Shown here piece after piece: positions 34,426 through 43,611 of a stretch of 64,000 nt of DNA. Both the position numbers and the translations under genes were made by a program. The stretch's first letter is position 1. Each line of letters begins with the position of its first letter. The notes below the pieces were generated by a model. It did not search any database and was not told the origin of the DNA. It saw only the letters and a list, made by a program, of their open reading frames with translations. The DNA is from Dactylosporangium fulvum (GTDB taxonomy: Bacteria; Actinomycetota; Actinomycetes; Mycobacteriales; Micromonosporaceae): the NCBI RefSeq assembly GCF_025137375.1, contig NZ_CP073720.1, positions 2,628,501 to 2,692,500 on the forward strand, read 5' to 3'.

Positions 34426-35073
34426 ATGACCGTTGTCGACGTCTGGCTGGTCGACGCGGCGGTGACCGCGGCGGAGCCGGCCCTGCTCGACGCCGCCGAG
34501 CGGGCCCGCCACGCGGCGCTCGGGCATTCGGTCGACCGGCACCGGTTCGTGGTGGCCCACGCCGCCGTGCGCCGCGTCGTGGCCGCCCGGCTGGGCGTGC
34601 CGCCGGCCGAGGTGTGCTGGACCCGCGGCCCCAACGGCAAACCGCTCCTGGTCGGCGGCGCCCTGGAGGTCAACCTCTCGCATTCCGGGGACCTGGTGCT
34701 CATCGCCGTCGCCGGTGACCGGCCCGTCGGCGTCGACGTGCAACAGGTCCTGCCCGGCCTCGACGTGGTCGCGATGGCGGAGCGGTTCTACCCGCCGGCC
34801 GAGGCCGCGCTCGTGGCGAGCGGCGGTCCCGGCCGGTTCGCGGAGCTGTGGGCGCGCAAGGAGGCCGTCGTCAAGGCGGCCGGCGACCGGCTCACGCGCG
34901 GCCTGTCCCTGCCGGTCGCGGGCCCGTCACCGTGGTCCGTCGCGCACGACGACGGCGCCTACGTGGTGGCCGACCTCGACGCGCCGGACGGCTTCCGTGC
35001 CGCGGTGGCGCTGGCCGGCGCCGAGCCGTTCGAGGTGCGGGCTCACGATCCGAACGTGCTCACGCACAGGTAA
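34426..35073 (+). CDS. Sfp-type 4'-phosphopantetheinyl transferase
   Basis: A 215-residue PPTase: TRGPNGKPLL, NLSHSGDLVLIAV, the magnesium-binding GVDVQ, and WARKEAVVKAAGDRLTRGL with the WxxKEA core. It converts apo-carrier proteins to the holo form by adding the phosphopantetheine arm, so it should prime the four carrier proteins of this cluster. ATG 34426 has GGAGGG close by; ATG 34396, overlapping the aminotransferase stop, is a possible coupled start. Its 3' end overlaps the convergent gene by 31 bp. Confidence 0.9.
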   Translation: MTVVDVWLVDAAVTAAEPALLDAAERARHAALGHSVDRHRFVVAHAAVRRVVAARLGVPPAEVCWTRGPNGKPLLVGGALEVNLSHSGDLVLIAVAGDRPVGVDVQQVLPGLDVVAMAERFYPPAEAALVASGGPGRFAELWARKEAVVKAAGDRLTRGLSLPVAGPSPWSVAHDDGAYVVADLDAPDGFRAAVALAGAEPFEVRAHDPNVLTHR

Positions 35074-35822
35074 CGCAGCGCCGGGTCGTAGTCGGCGACC
35101 GCGATCCGCCCGGCGCCGGGCGTCCAGGCCTCGGCGAGGGCCGACCAGACGCCGGTCATCGGCTGCGCCGGGTCGGCGTGCAGCACCTCGCCCGCCTTGA
35201 CGTCCACGTCGGCCAGCGGGCCGCCGAGGATCACCGTGTCGGGTGCGAGCGCGGCCAGCTCCGCCGCCGCGTCGCCCGGCTCGGCACCGGCCAGGATCCG
35301 CGGCGCGGCGGCCTCCACCGTGGACGGTCCGAGCAGCAGCGCCACGCCGGCGTGGGCGGCCGGCGTCGCGACCGGCACGCCGGGGTCGTACGGCAGCTCG
35401 GCCTGCTCGACGATCAGCAGCAGGGCCCGCTCGTACGTGCCGGTGCGGGCGTAGTCGTGCAGCAGCCGCAGGCCGGTGTGCGCCGCCGCGCGGCCCTGGT
35501 CCGACACCGCGAACGCCATCGGGTCGCCGGGGCAGACGTGGCTGAGCCAGGTCGCCGTGGCGCGGCCCGGCGTGACGTCCGGGATGTCGTACGCGAGGAC
35601 CAGCGCGTCGACCTCCGCGCCCAGGTCAGCGATCAGCGAAGCCGCCATGTCACCGTAGGACTGGCCGGTGAACCCGCCGTCCCGCAGCGCCAGGTCGTAC
35701 GGCGCCAGCAGGTCGGTCAGGTACGTCGTCAGCCGGCCGGTGTGCGCGGCGTCGGCGGCGAGGGCGGCGGGGTGCGGGAACCGCCGCGCCAGCGCCTGCC
35801 GGATACCCCAGGGCATGCTCAC
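35043..35822 (-). CDS. Thiolase-fold protein lacking the catalytic cysteine
   Basis: A 259-residue protein resembling the first half of KASIII/thiolase enzymes (YGDMAASLIADLGAEVDALVLAYDIPDV then a nucleophile-elbow-like region). Where ketosynthases have ACAG, it reads FAVSDQGRAAAHTGL, with no Cys. The typical His/Asn residues of the C-terminal half are not evident either. It may be a structural partner of the KASIII encoded two genes upstream, as chain-length factors are for KSalpha. The GTG start overlaps the carrier-protein stop. It is the last gene of the long operon. The fold call is inference. Confidence 0.55.
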   Translation of the reverse strand: MSMPWGIRQALARRFPHPAALAADAAHTGRLTTYLTDLLAPYDLALRDGGFTGQSYGDMAASLIADLGAEVDALVLAYDIPDVTPGRATATWLSHVCPGDPMAFAVSDQGRAAAHTGLRLLHDYARTGTYERALLLIVEQAELPYDPGVPVATPAAHAGVALLLGPSTVEAAAPRILAGAEPGDAAAELAALAPDTVILGGPLADVDVKAGEVLHADPAQPMTGVWSALAEAWTPGAGRIAVADYDPALRYLCVSTFGS

Positions 35823-36103
35823 TCTTCCGGCAGCAGGTTTCCGGCGACGTACTCGGCCAGGGTGCCGACCGTCTCGAAGTTGTCGCGGCCCAGGTCCTCG
35901 ACGCTGATCTCCCGCTCGAGCCGGTCCTCCAGCTCCAGGACGAGCTCCAGCCCGGTGGTCGAGCTCATGCCGAGGTCGTCCATGAGCGTCGTGCTCTCGG
36001 ACGCGCTTGGCACCTCCCGTTTGAGCACGCGGGGGAGCAGGTCGCAGATCGTCTGGACCACGTGTTCGCGCAGCTCCGGGTCGACGGTGGTGGTATCGGT
36101 CAC
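35819..36103 (-). CDS. Acyl carrier protein (discrete)
   Basis: A 94-residue carrier protein: four predicted helices with the attachment loop DDLGMSSTTGLELVLELEDRLE. The pantetheinylated serine is probably Ser48; the usual DSL is changed to SST, but the hydrophobic helix II pattern is normal. GTG 36103 follows GAGAGGGGA. It sits between the KASIII and the Cys-less thiolase-fold genes, so it is the likely acceptor or donor for that pair. Confidence 0.9.
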   Translation of the reverse strand: MTDTTTVDPELREHVVQTICDLLPRVLKREVPSASESTTLMDDLGMSSTTGLELVLELEDRLEREISVEDLGRDNFETVGTLAEYVAGNLLPEE

Positions 36104-36125
36104 GGGAGTTCCCCTCTCAAACGAT

Positions 36126-37052
36126 TCAGTGTTCGAAGACCATGGCGGAGAACGTGGCACCGCGGCCGGCCCCGGCGGCGGCGATCACGTAGCGGTCCCC
36201 GGGCCGCAGCAGCCCCCGCTCGACAGCGGTGCGATGGTTGACGAAGGCGTCGGCGCAGAACACGTGCCCGTAGGTCGCCACGTGCTCCAGCAGCACCCGG
36301 TCGAGCGGATAGCCGATCCGTTTGCAGGTCCGCTGCCACGCGACCACGTTGACGTTGTGCGGCAGGATCACCGCGACGTCGTCGAGCGCCAGCCCGGCCC
36401 TGGCGACGGCGGCGGTGACGGCCTCGCCGAGCGCGTCGTGGTAGATCCGCTGGAACTCCCCGGCGACCTCCTCCAGGTCGCCGTCGAACTCGCCGCGGAG
36501 CCGGGCCACGTAGGACAGCAGCCGGTCCCGCTCGCCGGAGGGGGCGACGAGGCACGCGGACGCGCCCTCGCCGAACATCGAGGTCTCCGGCACGAACTGC
36601 GCCTCGCCGGTGAACGCCTTCTCCCCGGCCAGGACCAGCGCGAGACCGTCGTCACCGTCGGCCGCCAGCAGCCGGCCGGCGAGGTCGACGGCGAGCAGGC
36701 CCGAGGCGCAGGCGTGCTGCCCGACCGCGAATGCCTGCGCGTGGCCGAGCCCGAACTCGGCGCAGACGTCGTGCAGCGGGTTGTGCGGGTAGGGCACGAC
36801 GACGGGGAAGGTCCGCGCGTACAGCACGTACCGCACCCGGGAGACCTGCTCCGGGGTCAGCGCGAGGTCGGCCAGGGCCGCCCGCAGCAGGTCGGCGAGC
36901 GACGACGTCGAGGCCCGCGCCGCCGAGCCGATCTTGTGGTACCGCCGGAAGACCCGCACCTGCATCGGTGTCAGGTCGAACCGATCGGCCAGCGACTCGA
37001 TCGGCACCCGCTCCTCGGGGATGAAGCTGCCCACCGACACCAATGCCGTCAT
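36126..37052 (-). CDS. KASIII-like ketoacyl-ACP synthase/acyltransferase with altered triad
   Basis: A 308-residue thiolase-fold protein. The nucleophile is Cys115 (GQHACASGL) and the first His is His232 (LPHNVNVVAW). The third FabH residue, the Asn of GNTS, is replaced: the loop reads ATYGHVFCADAF with His263. This variant should start chains with an unusual acyl group or act as an acyltransferase. Its ATG overlaps the stop of the condensation gene. The neighbouring carrier protein and the adenylating enzyme at 38418 are the probable donor system. Confidence 0.85.
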   Translation of the reverse strand: MTALVSVGSFIPEERVPIESLADRFDLTPMQVRVFRRYHKIGSAARASTSSLADLLRAALADLALTPEQVSRVRYVLYARTFPVVVPYPHNPLHDVCAEFGLGHAQAFAVGQHACASGLLAVDLAGRLLAADGDDGLALVLAGEKAFTGEAQFVPETSMFGEGASACLVAPSGERDRLLSYVARLRGEFDGDLEEVAGEFQRIYHDALGEAVTAAVARAGLALDDVAVILPHNVNVVAWQRTCKRIGYPLDRVLLEHVATYGHVFCADAFVNHRTAVERGLLRPGDRYVIAAAGAGRGATFSAMVFEH

Positions 37053-38425
37053 CGCGCTTCCTCTTTCTCCTGCTCCAGGCTCGTGAGCGCCTGCCGGACG
37101 GCCAGCGCCTCCGCCGTACGCACGAGCCCCTCGGCGGCGGACGTCCCGGCCCGGCACGTGTCGGTGAAGACGGTGAGCAGCCAGGCGCCGCCCGGCGCGT
37201 CGTCGACGTCGACGCTCAGCGGATCGAACGGGTCGTCCTGCGCGACCGTCCACCGGAACGCACCCGGAGGGGTCGCCCGCAACGCGTCACCCGTCGGCAG
37301 CGGGCCGGAGAAGCCCTGGCGGGTGGCGACCCGGCGGTCGTTGAACCACAGCCCCGCGTCCGCGTCGGCCCCGGTGCGCGCGGCGAGCGCCGCGATGCCG
37401 TCGGGGTCCACATAGGCGTACTTGTAGGCGGTCATCGCCGCGACCCCGACCCGCCGCAGCGCCTCGGCGAACGGCACCCCGGCGACGTCGGCGGCGCAGA
37501 TGCCGCGCTGGGCGACCATCGCGACGACGGTCTCGAAGCCGCGCCGGAACCGGTTGCTGACCATCGGCCGCATGACCGCCGGCCCGGTGTGCCCGTCCAT
37601 CGTGGACAGCGCGACGGCGAGCACGGTCATGAGTACCTGCGACGAGTCGACGTCGGCGCGCTCGGCGACGACGTGGGTCGCGAGCGGCAGGGCGGCGGAG
37701 CGAAACTCGCCGCGGCGGAACCGCGGACCGTCCACAGGGGACAGCGGCGCGGCCGGTGGCAGCGCCCGCAGGACCTTCGCCCAGTGGCGCAGCGCGGCGG
37801 TGCTCTGCCGGAGCCCGGCGGGGGAGCCCTGCCAGCGCGCCTGCTCGAGCGGCTGGAGGCCGTCGGCCTCCGGCACGTCGTGCCGGTCGGCGACCTCGCG
37901 CAGGAAGATCCGCCCGCCGAACCCGTCGGTGACGAGGTGGCACATGACCGTCGACAGGTGGGTCGGCACGCCCCGGTGCCGGACGACGCCCATCCGCACC
38001 GGCCACTCCTCGACGAAGTCGTACGGCCGGGCGCGGTCCTGGGCGTCCAGCGCGACGACAAACGCCTCCGGGTCGGCGCCGTCGGGACAGTCGTAGACCT
38101 CCAGCCCGATCGTGCCGCGGTCGGCGACGGACTGCAGTGGCCGGCCGTCGTGCGCGAAGCGCAGGCGGGTGCGCATCGGCTGGTACCGCCGCATCAGCCG
38201 GCGCAGCTCGTCGGCGACGCCGGCGAGGGTGGTGCCCGCGGCGAGCCGCGACCAGCCGCCGATGGGCAGCCAGGAGCGCTGGCGGACCATGGTCAGCCAG
38301 ATCTCGCGCTGCCCCCAGGACAGCTCCTCGATGCCCGCGCCGTCGCCGGTGAAGCGGACCGGGATCCGGGTCGTGGCCCGGATCCCGAGCCGGTCCTCCA
38401 GGAAGGGCGCCGCCGCGTCAGGCAT
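37049..38425 (-). CDS. Stand-alone condensation-domain protein (copy 2)
   Basis: A 458-residue condensation protein: ELSWGQREIWLTMV, RYQPMRTRLRF and the active-site segment TVMCHLVTDGFGG (the HHxxxDG pattern with Cys for the first His and the catalytic His, Asp and Gly kept). VSNRFRRGF and LWFNDRR are shared with copies 1 and 4. It should join a carrier-bound acyl chain to an amine or alcohol, such as hydroxyphenylglycine. It overlaps the adenylating-enzyme gene by eight bases at its start and the KASIII gene at its end, which places it firmly in the operon. Confidence 0.9.
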   Translation of the reverse strand: MPDAAAPFLEDRLGIRATTRIPVRFTGDGAGIEELSWGQREIWLTMVRQRSWLPIGGWSRLAAGTTLAGVADELRRLMRRYQPMRTRLRFAHDGRPLQSVADRGTIGLEVYDCPDGADPEAFVVALDAQDRARPYDFVEEWPVRMGVVRHRGVPTHLSTVMCHLVTDGFGGRIFLREVADRHDVPEADGLQPLEQARWQGSPAGLRQSTAALRHWAKVLRALPPAAPLSPVDGPRFRRGEFRSAALPLATHVVAERADVDSSQVLMTVLAVALSTMDGHTGPAVMRPMVSNRFRRGFETVVAMVAQRGICAADVAGVPFAEALRRVGVAAMTAYKYAYVDPDGIAALAARTGADADAGLWFNDRRVATRQGFSGPLPTGDALRATPPGAFRWTVAQDDPFDPLSVDVDDAPGGAWLLTVFTDTCRAGTSAAEGLVRTAEALAVRQALTSLEQEKEEAR

Positions 38426-40046
38426 TCGCCATCTCGGCGAGATGCCGCTGCCGCATCAGGAACTTGCGCACCTTGCCGGTCGGCCCGACCACGATGTCCT
38501 CGTCGGGGAACACGACCACCTTGCGCAGGGTGGCCGCCGCGGCCGGGGTCAACGCGGCGCGGACCGCCTCGGTGTGGTCGGCCTCCGGGTCGGCGCCGGC
38601 GTGCATCGACAGCAGCACGTCCGAGACGACCAGGCCGTCGTCGGTGCGCACCGACACCACCGTGCAGTCGCGCACCTCGGGGATCGCGCGCAGGATCTTC
38701 TCCTCGGACATGGCGGTGTAGAGCCAGTTGCCGTCGCCGAGGTCGACCGAGTCGACGGCCCGGTCGACGTGGTAGTAGTAGCCCTCGGCATCGCGGAACA
38801 TCAGGTCGCCGGTGAGGTAGTAGCCGTTGAGCCGGTTCCGGTAGGTGTTCACGTGGTCGTTCCAGTAGCCGGGGGCCAGCGTCGGGGACTTCAGCCCGAA
38901 GTGGCCGACCTCGCCGACCGGCACCTCCTTGCCGGTGGCCGTGTCCAGCAGGGCCACGTCGGCGAACACGTGCGGGACGCCGACGCACCGGCCGTACCGC
39001 TCGGTGTCGTTGCGGTGCGTGATGTGGAACGCGGAGTGGCCCATCTCGGTGGAGCCGAGACCGTCGACGAAGTGCGACCCCTTCACCCGCCGGACACCGT
39101 CGCGGGTGACGACGTTGCGGCTGCCGGCGTTGACCAGGTGCCGGATGTGCGGCTCGTGGGCGCAGTCGCCGGTGTTGAACCACAGCGACACCGAGTCCAT
39201 CTCGTGCTGCTCGAGGTCGAAGCGGGCGAGCTCGGCCCAGGTCACCGCGAAGCCGAACACGCCGGTCGGCTGCCACCGCTCGATCGCGTCGAGCACCGCG
39301 GCGCCGTCGTTCTGCCGGGAGAGGAACAGCAGCTCCGAGCGGTTGCTCAGGGCGTGGTTGATGGTCATGATGCCGGCCGCGTGCGGCGCCGGCAGGGCGC
39401 TGAGGATCCGCTCGGTGCCCTGCGCGCGGGGGCCGCTGAGCCGGATCTTCCGGGTGGCGTGGAACAGGCTGGCGTGCGAGTGCACGACCGCGGTCGGCAT
39501 CCGGGTGGTGCCGGAGGAGTGGGTGATCGCGATCGGGTCGTCGGCGTGGTGCCGGAACGGCGCGGGCGCCTTCGCCGGGTCGCCGGTGCCGGTCTCCGCG
39601 ACGTCGTGGACCGTGACGCCGACGTCGTGCCCGGCGAGCCGCTCCCGGTGCTCCGCGTCGGTGAGCAGGGCGACGCTGCGCAGCTTGCGGATGTACTCGG
39701 CGGCGATCTCCCCGGCGATGTTCGGGTTCATCAGCGCCGGGATCGCGCCGAGCCAGGTGAGGCCCATCCAGTTGAGGAAGCAGTCGGCCGCCGACGACAC
39801 GTAGATCGCCACCGGGTCCCGGCGGCGGATGCCGGCCGCGTGCAGCCAGGCGGCGCGGGCGGCGGCCCGCTCGTACAGCTCGCCGAGGGTCAGCCCCTGC
39901 CAGGCGGGGAAGCCGTCGACGGACGTGTCGAAGGTCATGCCCGGCCCGTCGAGCGGCGCGCCGTGCTCGATGAGCTTGTGCAGGACGTTGCCGGCACCGA
40001 CGTCGGGATCGGCGGCGAGCGCCGCCCGGATGCTCGTGGACGCCAT
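38418..40046 (-). CDS. AMP-forming acyl/aryl-CoA or -ACP ligase
   Basis: A 542-residue ANL-superfamily enzyme. The phosphate loop is THSSGTTRMPTAVVHSH, the A5 region DGLGSTEMGHSAF, the hinge region YYLTGDLMFRDAEGYYYHVDR, and the C-terminal catalytic Lys lies in VGPTGKVRKF. It activates a carboxylic acid as adenylate and transfers it to CoA or to a carrier protein. No carrier domain is fused, so the discrete carrier proteins are its likely acceptors. The substrate cannot be read with confidence from the sequence. Confidence 0.85.
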   Translation of the reverse strand: MASTSIRAALAADPDVGAGNVLHKLIEHGAPLDGPGMTFDTSVDGFPAWQGLTLGELYERAAARAAWLHAAGIRRRDPVAIYVSSAADCFLNWMGLTWLGAIPALMNPNIAGEIAAEYIRKLRSVALLTDAEHRERLAGHDVGVTVHDVAETGTGDPAKAPAPFRHHADDPIAITHSSGTTRMPTAVVHSHASLFHATRKIRLSGPRAQGTERILSALPAPHAAGIMTINHALSNRSELLFLSRQNDGAAVLDAIERWQPTGVFGFAVTWAELARFDLEQHEMDSVSLWFNTGDCAHEPHIRHLVNAGSRNVVTRDGVRRVKGSHFVDGLGSTEMGHSAFHITHRNDTERYGRCVGVPHVFADVALLDTATGKEVPVGEVGHFGLKSPTLAPGYWNDHVNTYRNRLNGYYLTGDLMFRDAEGYYYHVDRAVDSVDLGDGNWLYTAMSEEKILRAIPEVRDCTVVSVRTDDGLVVSDVLLSMHAGADPEADHTEAVRAALTPAAAATLRKVVVFPDEDIVVGPTGKVRKFLMRQRHLAEMANA

Positions 40047-40056
40047 GGAACTCTCC

Positions 40057-40830
40057 CTATTGCTTGGCTGAAAGGAACGGCTTGAGCACGACCTCGGTGC
40101 CGTCGGGCAGCATGGTCGTCGGGACGTCGGGGAAGCGGTACGGTGCGGCCGGCCGGCCGGCGACGAGCGCCCACGCCTCGCCGGTGCCGTCGCCGGTCAC
40201 CACGGTCTCCACGGCCAGCGCGACCTCGTCGGGGCTCAGCAGCGGGAACTTCTGCTTGCGCATGAGCCGCGCGGTGATGCCGAGGAACGGCGTGTCGGTG
40301 AACCCCGGGCAGATCGCGTTGATCCGCACGCCGGCGCGGGCCAGCGGTGTCGACATGGCCCGCACGTAGGCGACCGCGGCCGCCTTGGTGAGCGCGTAGA
40401 CGGGGTTGGCCAGTTCCGGCCCGAGCGCGGCGAGGGAGGCGTTGACGACGACCTGCCCACCCGAGTCCCGCAGCGCCGGGGTCGCGGCGTCGACGCCGAA
40501 CACGACCCCGTCGAGGTTCACGCCGAGCGCCCGGCGGTACCGCGCCACGTCGAGGCCCGGGTCCGGCGGCACGTCGGACTGGATGCCGGCGCCGAGCACG
40601 AGGACGTCGAGCCCGCCGTGGGCGGCGACCGCGTGGGCGACCATCGCGTGGTTGTCGGCGGGGTCGCTGACGTCGGTGCGGACCGCGGTCCCGCCGACCT
40701 CCTTCGCGACCCGTTCGGCGGCCTCGAGGTCGAGGTCGGCGACGACCACGGTGTGGCCGAGCGCGGCGAGGCGCGCGCAGACCGCGGCGCCGATCCCGCC
40801 GGCGCCGCCGGTGACGAGTGCAACGGTCAC
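40057..40830 (-). CDS. Short-chain dehydrogenase/reductase (possible ketoreductase)
   Basis: A 257-residue classical SDR: TGGAGGIG for the cofactor, VVADLD after beta-2 (Asp suggests NAD(H)), NASLAAL with the catalytic Ser and YALTK with Tyr and Lys. It is the only ketoreductase-like enzyme of the operon and may reduce the beta-keto group made by the ketosynthases. Oxidation of a hydroxy-acyl intermediate is equally possible. The GTG start is 10 bp behind the E1-beta stop. Confidence 0.85.
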   Translation of the reverse strand: MTVALVTGGAGGIGAAVCARLAALGHTVVVADLDLEAAERVAKEVGGTAVRTDVSDPADNHAMVAHAVAAHGGLDVLVLGAGIQSDVPPDPGLDVARYRRALGVNLDGVVFGVDAATPALRDSGGQVVVNASLAALGPELANPVYALTKAAAVAYVRAMSTPLARAGVRINAICPGFTDTPFLGITARLMRKQKFPLLSPDEVALAVETVVTGDGTGEAWALVAGRPAAPYRFPDVPTTMLPDGTEVVLKPFLSAKQ

Positions 40831-40840
40831 GGTGGTCCCC

Positions 40841-41812
40841 TCAGCCGGTTTTCGCGACGTCTTCGACGGCGGCGCGGATCTGCTCGCGGGTGGGCTGCAG
40901 CGCCAGGTCGAGATCCTGCGCGAAGGGCAGCACCGCGCCGTCCGGCCGGGTGATCCGCTTCGGCGGCGCGACGAGCCGCATCTGCTCGGCGGCGGTCGCG
41001 AGGATCTCGCCGCCGATGCCGCACGAGCGGTTGGAGTCGTCGACGACGACGAGCCTGCCCGTGCGCTCCAGCGACGCGGCGAGGCCGGCCCAGTCGAACG
41101 GGTGCAGCGTCCGCGGGTCGAAGACCTCCACGGACACGGTGCCGGCGAGCTCCTCGGCGACGGCGAGCGCGTCGTGGACCAGGTGCCCGACCGCGACCAG
41201 GGTCACGTCGTCGCCGGGCCGGTGCACCCGCCCGACGCCGAGCGGGACCGGGCCCAGCGCCGCGAAGTCGACGTCGGCGCGCACCCCCACCGCACCGGCC
41301 GGGGCGAAGACGACGACCGGGTCGTCGTCGCGGATCGCGGTGACCAGCAGCCCGTACGCGTCCTCGGGGGTGGCCGGCACCACGGTCTTCACGCCGACGT
41401 GGGCGAAGATGCTGTACGGGTGGTCGGAGTGCTGCCCGGCCCAGCCGCCCCGCGAGCCGGAGCTCGGCAGCAGGTAGGTGACCGGCACGCTGACCTGCCC
41501 ACCGGTCATCAGCGAGAACTTGTGCGCCTGGTTGGCGATCTGCTCGAACGCGAGGAACAGCAGCGCCGGGATCTGAAACTCGATGAGCGGCCGCAGCCCG
41601 GCCATCGCCGCGCCGGTGGCGAAGCTGGTGAACGCCTGCTCCGAGATCGGCGTGTCGAAGATTCGTTCGGGGCCGAACTTCTTCAGCAGGCCGGTGGTCA
41701 CGTTGCTCACCCCGACCCGCACGTCCTCGCCGAACACGCAGACCGCGGGGTCGCGCGCCATCTCCGCGCCGATGGCCCGGTTGAGCGCCTTCAGATAGGA
41801 GAGGTTCGGCAT
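40841..41812 (-). CDS. 2-oxoacid dehydrogenase E1 component, beta subunit
   Basis: A 323-residue transketolase-like beta subunit: VFGEDV, FDTPISEQAFTSFATGAAMAGLRPLIEFQ, GGWAGQHSDHPYS and PATPEDAYGLL are typical of pyruvate/acetoin/branched-chain E1-beta. Together with the alpha subunit it decarboxylates a 2-oxoacid with thiamine diphosphate. Similar orphan E1 pairs in streptogramin clusters (PglB/PglC) make phenylacetyl-CoA from phenylpyruvate. No E2 or E3 is encoded here. The ATG overlaps the alpha-subunit stop. Confidence 0.9.
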   Translation of the reverse strand: MPNLSYLKALNRAIGAEMARDPAVCVFGEDVRVGVSNVTTGLLKKFGPERIFDTPISEQAFTSFATGAAMAGLRPLIEFQIPALLFLAFEQIANQAHKFSLMTGGQVSVPVTYLLPSSGSRGGWAGQHSDHPYSIFAHVGVKTVVPATPEDAYGLLVTAIRDDDPVVVFAPAGAVGVRADVDFAALGPVPLGVGRVHRPGDDVTLVAVGHLVHDALAVAEELAGTVSVEVFDPRTLHPFDWAGLAASLERTGRLVVVDDSNRSCGIGGEILATAAEQMRLVAPPKRITRPDGAVLPFAQDLDLALQPTREQIRAAVEDVAKTG

Positions 41813-42777
41813 CAGGACACCCCCGCCCGGGCCCGCAGGCCGTCGGCGTACAGATGGTCGAGCGCCCCGGCCACGTCCGGGAACGGGCTCTCACAGGCGA
41901 AGCGGACCGCCTCGTCCAGCAGGGCCTCGATCTCCGCGTCGATCCGCGCGCGGACGTCGGCGGGGATACGGGCGCCCTGGATCTCCACCGGGTCGCGGGT
42001 CATGCCGGCCGACACCTCCTCGTCGGTGCGGTACCGCGGGCGGGCCGCGTGCTCCCAGGTGTGGTGCGCGTCGAAGCGGTACGCGACGCACTCGACGAGC
42101 GAGGGTCCGTCGCCGGCCCGCGCCCGCGCCACAGCCCGCGCCGTCCCGGCGAGCACCGCCTCCGGATCCGAGCCGTCCACAGTGGATGCAGGGATGTCGA
42201 ACGCGGCCGCCCGCCCGGTGACGGTGCCGGCGACCGCGTCCTCGAAACGGGTCGTCGTCGCGAAGCCGTTGTTCTCGCAGACGAACACGACGGGCACCCG
42301 CCACAGCGCGGCCAGGTTCATCGTCTCCAGCACCACGCCCTGACTGACCGCGCCGTCGCCGAAGTACGTGACGGCGACGCGGTCGAGCCCGGCGCGGCGC
42401 GCGGCCCACGCGGCGCCGGTCGCGATCGGCACGGCGGCGCCGACGATCGCGTTGGCGCCCAGGATGCCGAGGCTGAAGTCGGCCGCGTGCATCGAGCCGC
42501 CGCGGCCCTTGTTGAGCCCGGTGGCCCGGCCCGTCAGCTCGGCGAGCGTGCGGGCCGGGTCGGCGCCCTTGGCCAGGACGTGGCCGTGGCCGCGGTGGGT
42601 GCTCGTGATGACGTCGTCGGGCCGCAGCGCGGCGCAGGTCCCGGCCGCGATGGCCTCCTGCCCGAGGTACGGGTGGATCCCGCCGACGATGGTGCCGTCG
42701 TGGACGAGCTCAATCGCCCGCTCCTCGAAGCGGCGGATCAGGCGGACCGTCCGGTACAGCCCGGCGGCGTCGATCAC
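41812..42777 (-). CDS. 2-oxoacid dehydrogenase E1 component, alpha subunit
   Basis: A 321-residue alpha subunit: GGIHPYLGQEAIAAG, STHRGHGHVLAKG, NKGRGGSMH and the thiamine-diphosphate motif from YFGDGAVSQG to CENN. GTG 42777 follows GAAGGGG by eight bases. With two aromatic 2-oxoacids available in the pathway (4-hydroxyphenylpyruvate and 4-hydroxybenzoylformate), the pair may supply an aryl-acyl starter. A branched-chain starter is the alternative. Confidence 0.9.
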   Translation of the reverse strand: MIDAAGLYRTVRLIRRFEERAIELVHDGTIVGGIHPYLGQEAIAAGTCAALRPDDVITSTHRGHGHVLAKGADPARTLAELTGRATGLNKGRGGSMHAADFSLGILGANAIVGAAVPIATGAAWAARRAGLDRVAVTYFGDGAVSQGVVLETMNLAALWRVPVVFVCENNGFATTTRFEDAVAGTVTGRAAAFDIPASTVDGSDPEAVLAGTARAVARARAGDGPSLVECVAYRFDAHHTWEHAARPRYRTDEEVSAGMTRDPVEIQGARIPADVRARIDAEIEALLDEAVRFACESPFPDVAGALDHLYADGLRARAGVS

Positions 42778-42791
42778 GTCAGCAACCCCTT

Positions 42792-43592
42792 CTAGGCCGT
42801 AAGGACTTTTTCGTCGATCTTCGCGAGGATGCCGCTCCACAGCTTGGCGCGGGCGGCGAGCGCGAGGTTGATGGTCTCCGCGCACTCGTTCCACTTGCTC
42901 TCGTCGTCGCCGCACAGGTCGGTGACCATCTGCATGGCCATCGGCGTGTGCTCCTCGCCGTCGACCTCGATGTGCCGGGCCAGGTAGTCGACGAACGTGT
43001 CGAGCTGCCCGACCTGCTCGTTGACCTTGATGACCTGCTGGAACATGTCCGGGATCAGGTCCTCGCGGCCGAACGCGAACGCGGCGGCCTGGCAGTGGAT
43101 CGGCGCGCTGTCGATGAGGTGCCACGTCAGCGAGACGAACTCGGCGGCCGCCTCCGGCACCCCGGCCTCGGCCATCGCCGCCGGCACCGGGTGCCGGTCG
43201 CGGAGCAGGCCGATGAACGCGTCGATGACGCTGCGGTCGGCGCCGGCCTCGGTCATGCCCTCCAGGTACAGCTCGAAGTGGCTGATGAAGCCGCCGCGCA
43301 GCTCGTCGCTCTCCTCGACCAGCACGATGTCGTTGATGAGCCGGCGGCTGCCGGTCGGGCCGGTCGGGATCCACGGCACCTCGACGCAGGTGAGGTTGCG
43401 CTGCAACGACTTCAGCAGCGACATGAAGTCCCACACGGCGAAGACGTGGTGCTCCAGGAACGTCCGGATCGCCGGCAGGCTGTCCAGGCGCGCGTAGATC
43501 GGGTGGGTGACGACCTCGGTCCGGGCGTCACTGATCAGCTGCTCCAGCCGGTCGATGCCCGGGTGACGCTGACCCCAGTCGTATCGTGACAT
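42792..43592 (-). CDS. DUF3050 haem-oxygenase-like diiron oxidase candidate
   Basis: A 266-residue all-helical protein of the DUF3050 family in the haem-oxygenase-like fold. Candidate metal ligands are grouped in [34 protein letters not shown] and [13 protein letters not shown], as in non-haem diiron oxidases of this fold (UndA, BesC, SznF type). Those enzymes cleave, desaturate or N-oxygenate amino or fatty acids. It has an ideal ribosome site (AGGAGG) and sits between E1-alpha and the PhyH-type dioxygenase, so an oxidative tailoring step is likely. The reaction is unknown. Confidence 0.75.
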   Translation of the reverse strand: MSRYDWGQRHPGIDRLEQLISDARTEVVTHPIYARLDSLPAIRTFLEHHVFAVWDFMSLLKSLQRNLTCVEVPWIPTGPTGSRRLINDIVLVEESDELRGGFISHFELYLEGMTEAGADRSVIDAFIGLLRDRHPVPAAMAEAGVPEAAAEFVSLTWHLIDSAPIHCQAAAFAFGREDLIPDMFQQVIKVNEQVGQLDTFVDYLARHIEVDGEEHTPMAMQMVTDLCGDDESKWNECAETINLALAARAKLWSGILAKIDEKVLTA

Positions 43593-43611
43593 GTGATTCC
43601 TCCTGAGTTAC

